A stretch of 32,330 nucleotides of DNA. It comes from an uncultured Bacteroidales bacterium. GTDB lineage: Bacteria > Bacteroidota > Bacteroidia > Bacteroidales > UBA932. The DNA lies in the NCBI GenBank assembly GCA_946185745.1, contig CAMHKQ010000023.1, forward strand, positions 1 through 32,330, in the 5' to 3' direction. Under the pieces are notes generated by a model that saw only the letters and a list, made by a program, of their open reading frames with translations, searched no databases and was not told the origin of the DNA. The number at the start of each line of letters is the position of its first letter. The stretch's first letter is position 1. The position numbers were made by a program, and so were the translations under genes. Shown here one piece after another: positions 1-6,103 of this stretch.

Positions 1-1209
1 GTGTGGACCTTGGAAGAAAGCTCATACGGGCCGGGCTGGTAAACCGCGCCGGTGATGCTGAGCTTGTTGTCGAAGAAGCTGTTGAGCTTGCTCACGTTGA
101 TTTCGTCGCCGTCTTCCAGGCGGAAGCTGGAGAACTGGGCCTGGGGAACCGTGCGGACAAAATAGCTGCTGCCGTTCTGGCGGGTGACCGTGACGCTTTC
201 GGTAAAGGCGCCGGTTTCGAATCCACCAGCATATTTCAGAAGGTCCGCAAGGGTTTCACCGGCCTTCATTTCAAAGCGCATGGGGCGTTTTACGAGCCCG
301 GTAGCCTTGACTATCACCTCGTATGCGGGGAGCAGGATGACGTCGCCTTCCTCGAGGCGGATGTCGCTTGCGGAGCTGCCGTTCACCAGATAGTCATAGA
401 CGTCGACCGTGCCGGCAATCTTGCCTCCGCGCGACACCTTGATGTTCCTGAGGGTACCGACTCCGCTGGGGCCGCCGGCCATGTACAGGGCATGGAACAC
501 GGTGGAAAGGGAGGAAATACGGTAGGTGCCGGGATGCTCGACGTTGTCGAGGATGTTCACCTGGATGGTGCGGATCTGCCCGAGGCTGAGCCGGATGTTG
601 GTGCCGGCGGTGCTCCGGTTAAGACCCGCATAGATGCCGGCGAGCTTCCGTTTGAGGTAGGCGTTGGCCTCGTCTATCGTCATGCCGTTCAGGTAGATTG
701 GGCCGAGGACGTCGACATTGATGCTGCCTTCGGGCGAAATGATGCCGCGCAGGGTGCTCTGGTTGGCTCCGAAGATGTCGATGATGACTTCGTCGCCGGG
801 GCCGAGCCGGTAGTTGCGGGGCGTGGCCAGATTCTCGCTGGGAGCGAAACTGAGGTTGCTGTTGCGGAAGATGCTCCGGCCGTAAATGGCATTGGATTCA
901 TCGGCGGTGACGGCCGCGGGAGCAGATTGCGTTTCCGTGAGCGTGTGCGCACGGGAAATTTCCTGAACCTGGGTTTCAGTCTGGTTCTGGCTCTCGTAAA
1001 GGGCGCGGACCCTTTCGGCCTGGGCCCTGTCGACCCCCTTGAGGGCGAGGTCGGAAAGCATGTCTTCACGGGATTTGCCTTCCTTGACGCCGGTTTTAAC
1101 ATAGTCCAGCACTTGCTGGTCGGTCATGGTGCTCTGTGCCAGAGCCGCGAAACCCGCCACGAAAAGGCAGGCCGCCAGTGTCATGATTTTCTTATGTATG
1201 ATGTTCATA
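1..1209 (-). CDS. Polysaccharide export protein, Wza/SLBB family (3' end beyond window)
   Basis: This is an outer-membrane polysaccharide export protein of the Wza/KpsD type, which forms the exit channel for capsule or exopolysaccharide. The first 403 residues are visible and the frame runs open off the left edge. It starts with a signal-peptide-like N-terminus (MNIIHKK..., hydrophobic LAACLFVAGFAALAQ, likely cut after AQ) and has no lipobox Cys at the usual place. A short region typical of Bacteroidetes Wza homologues follows (residues about 25-65, DQQVLDYVKTGVKEGKS). Next comes the Poly_export domain (about 130-215, YRLGPGDEVIIDIFG) and at least two SLBB beta-grasp repeats (about 215-300 and 305-390; e.g. 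VNILDNVEHPGTYRIS and ITGAVYQPGPYELS). A -7 promoter box lies 32 nt upstream. The family call is firm; which polysaccharide it exports is unknown because the rest of the locus is outside the window. Confidence 0.93.
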
Positions 1210-1241
1210 GTCTGTTTTGGAGCGTGTACGTATCCAATTTG

Positions 1242-1249
1242 CAAATATA
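1242..1249 (-). promoter_or_regulatory. -7 promoter box for the Wza-like gene
   Basis: The minus strand reads TATATTTG, an exact match to the Bacteroidota -7 consensus TAnnTTTG, 32 nt before the ATG at 1209. The upstream flank is very A/T-rich. I see no well-spaced TTTG -33 element, so the call rests on the -7 box and its position. Confidence 0.6.
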
Positions 1250-1271
1250 ACAATTATTTCAATGTTTTTTT

Positions 1272-1279
1272 TAACTTTG
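1272..1279 (+). promoter_or_regulatory. -7 promoter box for tmRNA
   Basis: TAACTTTG matches the Bacteroidota -7 consensus and lies 14 nt before the mature 5' end of tmRNA at 1294, so the primary transcript would need only a few nucleotides of 5' trimming. It is back to back with the Wza promoter about 23 bp away on the other strand. No clear -33 box was found. Confidence 0.65.
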
Positions 1280-1293
1280 CAGCCTTACTTCAC

Positions 1294-1684
1294 GGGGATG
1301 TTTTGGTTTAGACAGCATCGATGCCGGAAGGTAAGCACGCCGGGCCATGGGGTTATGCCCGTAAAAACACACTCCGAACAATTAGCTGGCAACAGCAACT
1401 ATGCACTCGCTGCCTAATCTGCCAAGCGGATTAGCTTAATGGGGCCGCCCAGGTGCGGCACCCACGAGTATCCCTCCCGCTTTAAGCCACCTATGCCGGG
1501 GTCAAGGGGTATCATTCAAGGCGGATGCCCGCAGCGACTCCTTTAAACTGCGCCAAGATTCAAAGGATAAGGTGCATGTGGCCCGTCTTCCGGCAGCCTG
1601 CATCCGACATTCAAAGGAAGAATAAGCGTGTAGAAAGCTTTTGGGTGCGTTGTTTGGACGGCGGTTCGAGTCCGCCCATCTCCA
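1294..1684 (+). ncRNA. ssrA: tmRNA (ssrA)
   Basis: Transfer-messenger RNA, 391 nt, which rescues stalled ribosomes and tags the unfinished protein for proteolysis. The 5' end GGGGATG pairs with CATCTCC at 1677-1683 (one G-U pair) to form the tRNA-like acceptor stem. The T-arm sequence GGTTCGAGTCC is present near the 3' end, and A1684 is the discriminator. CCA is not encoded and must be added. The tag reading frame ends NYALAA followed by TAA at 1415-1417. The tag-ending motif agrees with known Bacteroidales tags as I recall them (GETNYALAA, GENNYALAA). rsmA starts 20 nt downstream on the same strand with no terminator between. Confidence 0.95.
1388..1417 (+). other. tmRNA proteolysis-tag reading frame (GNSNYALAA)
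   Basis: This open frame inside tmRNA encodes Gly-Asn-Ser-Asn-Tyr-Ala-Leu-Ala-Ala then TAA. I place the resume codon at GGC 1388 because the nine-residue G-x-x-NYALAA form is the one I recall for Bacteroidales, and because TTAGCT just before it resembles the UAGUC-like element that precedes resume codons. The same frame is open further upstream (KTHSEQLA...), so the exact resume codon is inferred. The ALAA end is the ClpXP-type degron. Confidence 0.75.
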
Positions 1685-1704
1685 CTCTAATCCATGTTGC
1701 GCTC

Positions 1705-2619
1705 ATGTTGGAAGTCCGCGCAAAAAAGGCCCTCGGGCAGCATTTTCTCACCGACCAGAAGGTCGCCCGCAAGATCGTCGACGCCCTGGTCACTCCTTTT
1801 CCTGCCCTCGGCTGGAGCGGAGCGAAGGCGTCATCAGACGCCCGGCCGGTCCCGTGTCTTTCGCAGAAAGACGGAAAGGGCTTGAAGGCCGCAGGGGGTT
1901 CGGGGGAATCGAATTCCCCCGTATTGGAAGTCGGTCCCGGCATGGGAGTGCTTACTCAATATCTGCTGGAGCGGAAAGACATCGACCTGAAGCTGGTGGA
2001 AATCGACACCGAGAGCGTGAACTACCTGCTCACTCACTTCCCCGGCATGGAGGGACGGCTGATGGAGGTCGATTTCCTGAAACTCCGCCTGGAAAAATTC
2101 TTCCCGTCCGACTTCGCGGTCATCGGCAATTTTCCATACAACATCTCTTCCCAGATCTTCTTCAAGGTCCTGGACTACCGGGAGCGCATTCCCGAAGTGG
2201 TCGGCATGGTGCAGAAAGAGGTGGCGGAGCGCCTGGCAGAAGGGCCCGGGAGCAAGACCTACGGCATCCTGAGCGTGCTGCTGCAGGCCTGGTACGACAT
2301 TGAATACCTCTTTACCGTCGGCTCCGGCTGCTTCGCTCCTCCGCCAAAGGTGGAAAGCGCCGTCATCCGGCTCACCCGCAACTCCCGCACTTCCCTGGGC
2401 TGCGACGAGTCCCTTTTCAAAACCGTGGTGAAAACCGCTTTCGGCCAGCGCCGAAAGATGATGCGGAACCCGCTGAAGCCCCTGGTTCGGGCAAAAGCAG
2501 ACCGCCTTGGCTGGAATGAAGACGAAATCACGGATTTCCTGGCACAGCCAGTCTTCTCGCAGCGCCCCGAGCAACTCTCCGTTGAAGACTTCGTCGCCCT
2601 CACCAATCTTTTAGCTTAG
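1705..2619 (+). CDS. rsmA: 16S rRNA dimethyladenosine transferase RsmA/KsgA with an in-frame insertion
   Basis: RsmA dimethylates two adjacent adenines near the 3' end of 16S rRNA in a late step of small-subunit assembly. The 304-residue protein begins MLEVRAKKALGQHFLTDQ, the family's usual N-terminus, which fixes the start at 1705. The same frame is open upstream only because it reads through tmRNA. SAM motif I is LEVGPGMG (74-81), the acidic VEIDTES follows, and the catalytic N-x-P-Y motif is GNFPYNIS. The C-terminal domain contains QRRKMMRNPL and RPEQLSVEDF. Between DAL (26-28) and PVLEVG (72-77) there are about 43 residues where Bacteroidales homologues have about eight. The extra segment is Gly/Ser/Pro/Lys-rich and its DNA carries three perfect hairpins. 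No Shine-Dalgarno sequence is visible, and transcription may come from the tmRNA promoter. Confidence 0.95.
   Translation: MLEVRAKKALGQHFLTDQKVARKIVDALVTPFPALGWSGAKASSDARPVPCLSQKDGKGLKAAGGSGESNSPVLEVGPGMGVLTQYLLERKDIDLKLVEIDTESVNYLLTHFPGMEGRLMEVDFLKLRLEKFFPSDFAVIGNFPYNISSQIFFKVLDYRERIPEVVGMVQKEVAERLAEGPGSKTYGILSVLLQAWYDIEYLFTVGSGCFAPPPKVESAVIRLTRNSRTSLGCDESLFKTVVKTAFGQRRKMMRNPLKPLVRAKADRLGWNEDEITDFLAQPVFSQRPEQLSVEDFVALTNLLA
1789..1917 (+). repeat. Hairpin-rich in-frame insertion within rsmA
   Basis: About 130 bp encode the extra residues about 29-71 of RsmA. They contain three perfect stem-loops in succession: GGCGTC/GACGCC with loop ATCA (1827-1842), GTCTTTC/GAAAGAC with loop GCA (1856-1872), and GGGGGAAT/ATTCCCCC with loop CGA (1902-1920). 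The length is a multiple of three and leaves the frame intact. This is how in-frame palindromic repeat elements look. I cannot tell from one copy whether it is mobile, and the boundaries are estimated from the protein alignment I remember. Confidence 0.55.
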
Positions 2620-2800
2620 TCCGGAACGAGCAGCTGCTGGCGGATCTGTCCACCCTCGGACAGGGGCAGGGGGTAGGCGTCCGTTGATAGCGAGTTATCG
2701 CGCAGCGATGACGAAGATAGCAATGGAAGGGGCCGAAATGCAGCGACTGCAGAGCAGGCGCGAATGAAGTTCCGCCGGCAGCAGACTCCGTTCCGGACTA
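2617..2800. repeat. 184-bp intergenic element bounded by a perfect 12-bp inverted repeat
   Basis: TAGTCCGGAACG at 2617-2628 is the exact reverse complement of CGTTCCGGACTA at 2789-2800, and the pairing continues imperfectly inward (TGCTG and GGCGG on both arms). The left arm includes the rsmA stop codon. The interior holds smaller hairpins: CTGTCC/GGACAG (about 2646-2663), GCGA/TCGC, and TGCAG/CTGCA with loop CGA. No plausible ORF covers it. It could be a palindromic mobile or repeat element, a structured RNA, or a complex terminator for rsmA. No T-tract follows on the plus strand, which argues against a simple terminator. Confidence 0.6.
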
Positions 2801-2803
2801 GGA

Positions 2804-2852
2804 CAAAAAAGAAAGGATGACGTCAAGTCAAATCGACTGTCTGTCATCCTTT
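2804..2852 (-). terminator. Rho-independent terminator of tRNA-Val
   Basis: AAAGGATGAC (2812-2821) and GTCATCCTTT (2843-2852) form a perfect 10-bp stem. On the minus strand the hairpin is followed by TTTCTTTTTTG, a good U-tract, and it begins 6 nt after the tRNA 3' end. On the plus strand the flank is only partly T-rich, so minus is the likely direction. Confidence 0.8.
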
Positions 2853-2858
2853 GTGTTG

Positions 2859-2933
2859 TGGGAGCGGACGGATTCGAACCGCCGACCCTCTGCTTGTAAG
2901 GCAGACGCTCTGAACCGACTGAGCTACGCTCCC
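2859..2933 (-). tRNA. tRNA-Val(UAC)
   Basis: Read on the minus strand, the acceptor stem GGGAGCG pairs with CGCTCCC. The D-arm GCTCAGTCGGTTCAGAGC, the anticodon stem-loop TCTGC-CTTACAA-GCAGA with anticodon TAC, and the T-loop GGTTCGAATCC are all present. The discriminator is A and CCA is not encoded. The gene has its own consensus promoter just upstream and a hairpin terminator just downstream, so it is a single-gene unit. Confidence 0.96.
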
Positions 2934-2945
2934 TGAAAGCGGGTG

Positions 2946-2976
2946 CAAAGATACTTCAAAAAAACAATCCGGCAAA
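2946..2976 (-). promoter_or_regulatory. Promoter of tRNA-Val (TTTG-N19-TATCTTTG)
   Basis: On the minus strand TTTG (2976-2973) and TATCTTTG (2953-2946) are separated by 19 nt, matching the Bacteroidota -33/-7 promoter in both sequence and spacing. The tRNA 5' end at 2933 is 12 nt beyond the -7 box. This is the only promoter in the window where I see both boxes clearly. Confidence 0.8.
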
Positions 2977-2987
2977 TTTTTTTTGGA

Positions 2988-3716
2988 TTATTTTTCCGTT
3001 TTAGGCCGTATCTTCCTGAATCTCAATTTAATGACGCCCCAGAATGCCTCTCCGAAGATGCCTCCGGACATTTTCGAAGTGCCTTCCTTGCGGTTAACGA
3101 AGATTACCGGCACCTCGGCCAGTTTGAAGCCGAGCCTGATGGCCGTGTATTTCATTTCTATCTGAAAACCGTAGCCTTTCATGCGGATGGCGTCGAAGTC
3201 GATGGTTTCGAGCACCCTGCGGCTGTAGCAGACAAACCCGGCGGTGGAGTCGAAGATCTTGACGCCCAAGGTCTTACGGACATAAACAGAGGCGAAATAG
3301 CTCATCAGGATGCGTCCTATCGGCCAGTTTACAACGCTGACACCGTCTTTGTAGCGCGAGCCTACGGCAAGGTCGGCACCTTCTTTACACGCGGCATACA
3401 GGCGCGGAAGGTCGGAAGGGGCATGAGAGAAATCGGCGTCCATCTCGAACACATAGTCGTAACCCCTTTCGAGAGCCCAGCGGAAGCCGGTGAGGTAGGC
3501 AGTGCCGAGCCCCAGCTTGCCGCTGCGTTCGAGCAGATGCAGCCTTTCGGGGAACTCCGTCATGAGCTTTTTTACCACTCCGGCGGTGCCGTCGGGCGAG
3601 CCGTCGTCGATGATGAGAATGCTGTACTCCCCTTCCAGGCCGAAAACGGCGCGGATTATTTTCTCCGCGTTTTCTATTTCGTTGTAGGTCGGTATGATGA
3701 CCAGTTTCTTGTCCAT
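2988..3716 (-). CDS. Polyprenol (dolichol-phosphate-mannose synthase-like) glycosyltransferase, GT2
   Basis: Soluble GT-A glycosyltransferase of 242 residues, close to DPM1-type polyprenol monophosphomannose synthases, which move a sugar from a nucleotide donor to a membrane polyprenyl phosphate. The N-terminus KLVIIPTYNEIEN is the first strand of the fold and fixes the start. LIIDDGSPDGT holds the DDGSPDGT donor-binding motif. MDADFSHAPSDL is the metal-binding DAD(F/L)SH motif of this subfamily, and LAVGSRY and STAGFVCYSR are also typical. The C-terminus is basic (FRKIRPKTEK) and has no transmembrane helices, unlike longer fused forms. It is transcribed away from the 3756 gene across a 39-bp gap. 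Donor and acceptor are inferred from the family only. Confidence 0.93.
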   Translation of the reverse strand: MDKKLVIIPTYNEIENAEKIIRAVFGLEGEYSILIIDDGSPDGTAGVVKKLMTEFPERLHLLERSGKLGLGTAYLTGFRWALERGYDYVFEMDADFSHAPSDLPRLYAACKEGADLAVGSRYKDGVSVVNWPIGRILMSYFASVYVRKTLGVKIFDSTAGFVCYSRRVLETIDFDAIRMKGYGFQIEMKYTAIRLGFKLAEVPVIFVNRKEGTSKMSGGIFGEAFWGVIKLRFRKIRPKTEK

Positions 3717-3723
3717 AATTATG

Positions 3724-3731
3724 CGAATATA
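3724..3731 (-). promoter_or_regulatory. Near-consensus -7 box next to the DPM1-like start
   Basis: The minus strand reads TATATTCG, one mismatch from TAnnTTTG, 7 nt before the well-defined ATG at 3716. A transcript from here would have almost no 5' leader. The mismatch lowers confidence. Confidence 0.4.
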
Positions 3732-3743
3732 TGATTATTTTTT

Positions 3744-3751
3744 TAACTTTG
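3744..3751 (+). promoter_or_regulatory. -7 box 4 nt before the 3756 start codon
   Basis: TAACTTTG is a full match to the -7 consensus, preceded by a T-rich run and followed after four bases (AAAC) by ATG at 3756. Transcription would start at or just around the start codon. This implies a leaderless mRNA, unless the true start lies further downstream. Confidence 0.6.
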
Positions 3752-3755
3752 AAAC

Positions 3756-5084
3756 ATGGAAAGAGTGAAAATCTTCAGACTCCCGGATTTCAGCACCGGA
3801 ACAATCAAAAATACTGCCATTCAGGCCGATACCGATTACACCCTCCTTTATACACGTCCTACAGCCCTCAGCTTTGTTGACGGCGGCCTCGAACGCATGG
3901 TCCAGATAGCCGACGACACCATGGCCGCCATGCTTTACGCCGACCACTTCAACGGCAGCGAGCCCGTACCGGTCATCGAATACCAGAAAGGCGCCCTGCG
4001 GGACGATTTCGACTTCGGCGGAGTGCAGCTTTACCGCACCGGCGTCCTCAAGGCGGCTGCCGCGCAGATGGACAAGGATTACAAGTTCGCCGGTCTTTAC
4101 GACCTGCGGCTCAGGGCATCCAGGATAGGCAGGCTGGTGCATGCCGGAGAGTTCCTGTATTACGAGACCGACACCGACAAGCGCCTGAGCGGCGAGAAAC
4201 TGTTCGATTACGTGAACCCCAGGAACCGGGAGGTCCAGATTGAAATGGAAGAGGCCTGCACCGCGCATCTGAAAGCGATAGGCGGCTGGCTGGCCCCCGA
4301 ATTCAAGGAGGTCGACCTGAGCGAAGGCGACTTCAAATTCGAAGCCTCCGTGGTCATTCCCTGCCGGAACCGTGTAAAAACCATTGGGGACGCAATCAGG
4401 AGCGCGCTCGGCCAGAAGACAGACTTCCCGTACAACGTCATAGTCGTCGACGACAATTCCACCGACGGCACCGTGGATGTAATCAAATCCTTCCTCGGTG
4501 ACGACAAACTCATCTACATAGCCCAGGATACCACCTGGCATGGGATAGGCGGCAACTGGAACGCCGCCCTCAAACATTCTGATTGCGGGCGTTTCGCCCT
4601 TCAGCTCGACAGCGACGACGTCTATTCCTCCGAAAACACCGTTCAGATGTTCGTGGACGCCTTCCGCAGCCAGGGCTGCGCCATGGTGGTGGGCACCTAC
4701 GAAATTACAGGCTTCGACCTAAAGCCGCTTCCTCCCGGGGTTATAGACCACCGCGAATGGACTCCCGACAACGGCAGGAACAACGCCCTCCGAATCAACG
4801 GTCTGGGCGCCCCCAGGGGCTTCTGGACTCCCCTCCTGCGCAGAATCTGGTTCCCCTCCACAAAATACGGCGAAGACTATGCCGTCGGCCTGAGGGTCAG
4901 CCGCGAATACAGGATAGGGCGCATTTACGACGTGATGTACTTCTGCCGCCGCTGGGGTGGCAATTCCGATTCCGCCCTCAGCATCGAGCAGACCAACCGG
5001 AACAATTTCTACAAGGATTCCATCCGCACCTGGGAACTGGAGGCCCGAATCCGCATGAACGAAAACAAAAATCACTCATTATGA
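3756..5084 (+). CDS. Two-domain GT2-like glycosyltransferase
   Basis: Protein of 442 residues with a recognisable GT-A/GT2 domain in its C-terminal half: ASVVIPCRNR (197-206), VVDDNSTDGT (230-239) and the metal-binding LDSDD (284-288). The later GVDHREW-like region and GEDYAVGLRVS fit the acceptor half. The N-terminal 180 residues resemble the second half of another GT2 domain (DTDYTLLYTRP, AAMLYADHF, FGGVQLYRTGVLKAA) but lack the nucleotide-binding first half, so this part is probably a degenerate or structural domain. There is no signal peptide or membrane segment, so it should be cytoplasmic. The stop overlaps the start of the galactanase gene (ATGA). Why a sugar transferase is coupled to two galactan-degrading enzymes is unclear; donor and acceptor are unknown. 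Confidence 0.85.
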   Translation: MERVKIFRLPDFSTGTIKNTAIQADTDYTLLYTRPTALSFVDGGLERMVQIADDTMAAMLYADHFNGSEPVPVIEYQKGALRDDFDFGGVQLYRTGVLKAAAAQMDKDYKFAGLYDLRLRASRIGRLVHAGEFLYYETDTDKRLSGEKLFDYVNPRNREVQIEMEEACTAHLKAIGGWLAPEFKEVDLSEGDFKFEASVVIPCRNRVKTIGDAIRSALGQKTDFPYNVIVVDDNSTDGTVDVIKSFLGDDKLIYIAQDTTWHGIGGNWNAALKHSDCGRFALQLDSDDVYSSENTVQMFVDAFRSQGCAMVVGTYEITGFDLKPLPPGVIDHREWTPDNGRNNALRINGLGAPRGFWTPLLRRIWFPSTKYGEDYAVGLRVSREYRIGRIYDVMYFCRRWGGNSDSALSIEQTNRNNFYKDSIRTWELEARIRMNENKNHSL

Positions 5085-6103
5085 TAAAAGGAAAATACCT
5101 GCTTTTGGCAGCGCTGCTCATGTTCTGCGCCTGCAATGGCAATGAGAATACTGAAGAAAAACAGGAAGAGACGCAGACCGTCTTCGCCCGCGGGGCCGAC
5201 GCCAGCTGGGTCACCGAAATGGAAGCTGCAGGAAAGCTCTTCTACAATGCCCAGGGGCAGCAGACCGAGTGTTTCGCCCTGCTTAAATCGCTGGGATTCA
5301 ACGCTATACGTCTTCGCGTATGGGTTAATCCCACAAACGGTTACAACGGTTTGGAAGACGTCGTGGCCAAAGCCGTGCGGGCAAAGAACCTCGGCCTGCC
5401 TGTAATGGTGGACTTCCACTATTCCGACAGCTGGGCAGATCCCGGCCAGCAGTATCCGCCCGCCGCATGGAAAGACTACGACCTTGACAGGATGGCCCAG
5501 GCTGTTGCGGAACACACCACTGCCGTTCTCAACGCACTCAAGGAGAAGGGTGTGCAGGTTGACTGGGTACAGACGGGCAACGAAACCCCCACCGGCATGC
5601 TGTGGCCTCTCGGAAGCGTTAGCGACAAAGCGGGCGGGGCCGGCTTCGCCACCCTTGCCAATGCCGGCTACAATGCTGCCAAGGCTGTATTCCCCAAAGC
5701 TAAAGTACTGGTGCACATCGACAACGGATACGACCTCGGCCGCACAACCTGGTTCCTCGACCTCGTAAAGCAGAGCGGAGCGAAATGGGACGTCATAGGC
5801 CTCTCGCTCTATCCCGACGAAAGCAACTGGCAGTCGTACGTCAAGAGATGCACCTCCAATATGATGTCCCTTGCCAACACCTACAAGTGCGAGACCATGG
5901 TCTGCGAAGTCGGGGCCCCGTGGGACGCCACATGGGCAGGCGACTTCCTCACTGCAATAGTCCAGGGCGCGCGCAACACCAGCGGATGCCTGGGCGTATT
6001 CTATTGGGAACCCGAATGTTACGGAAATTGGAACGGCTATACCAAGGGCGCCTTCGACAATTCCGGCAAACCCACTGCAGCCCTTGGCGCCTTTGCCCAA
6101 TGA
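5081..6103 (+). CDS. GH53 arabinogalactan endo-beta-1,4-galactanase, lipoprotein
   Basis: GH53 enzymes cut beta-1,4-galactan, the side chain of pectic rhamnogalacturonan I, inside the chain. The 340-residue protein starts MIKGKYLLLAALLMFCACNG. This is a lipoprotein signal peptide with Cys18 (or Cys16) as the lipid site, then an acidic Asn/Glu linker, so it is probably surface or periplasm anchored. The domain starts at FARGADASWVTEME and includes GFNAIRLRVWVNP and VMVDFHYSDSWADP. The acid/base Glu is E168 in VQTGNE and the nucleophile is E276 in MVCEVGAP. Length fits a single-domain enzyme. The start overlaps the preceding GT stop and the end overlaps the GH2 start, so all three are translationally coupled. 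An open frame upstream of 5081 is only the alternate frame of the GT gene. Confidence 0.95.
   Translation: MIKGKYLLLAALLMFCACNGNENTEEKQEETQTVFARGADASWVTEMEAAGKLFYNAQGQQTECFALLKSLGFNAIRLRVWVNPTNGYNGLEDVVAKAVRAKNLGLPVMVDFHYSDSWADPGQQYPPAAWKDYDLDRMAQAVAEHTTAVLNALKEKGVQVDWVQTGNETPTGMLWPLGSVSDKAGGAGFATLANAGYNAAKAVFPKAKVLVHIDNGYDLGRTTWFLDLVKQSGAKWDVIGLSLYPDESNWQSYVKRCTSNMMSLANTYKCETMVCEVGAPWDATWAGDFLTAIVQGARNTSGCLGVFYWEPECYGNWNGYTKGAFDNSGKPTAALGAFAQ

Noticed and set aside
3..1250. Long plus-strand open frame of about 415 codons
   Set aside because: It is the mirror of the Wza-like gene, whose translation shows clear SLBB and Poly_export motifs; the plus-strand product has no family features. High GC produces many such shadows.
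1525..1704. Upstream extension of the rsmA frame
   Set aside because: This part is tmRNA sequence; the conserved RsmA N-terminus starts at 1705.
2617..2800. 6S RNA candidate
   Set aside because: Length and end pairing are suggestive, but the interior forms several small hairpins rather than a rod with a central bubble, and no promoter box precedes it on either strand.
4583..5080. Upstream extension of the GH53 frame
   Set aside because: It overlaps the GT2 gene in another frame, and the lipoprotein signal peptide fixes the GH53 start at 5081.
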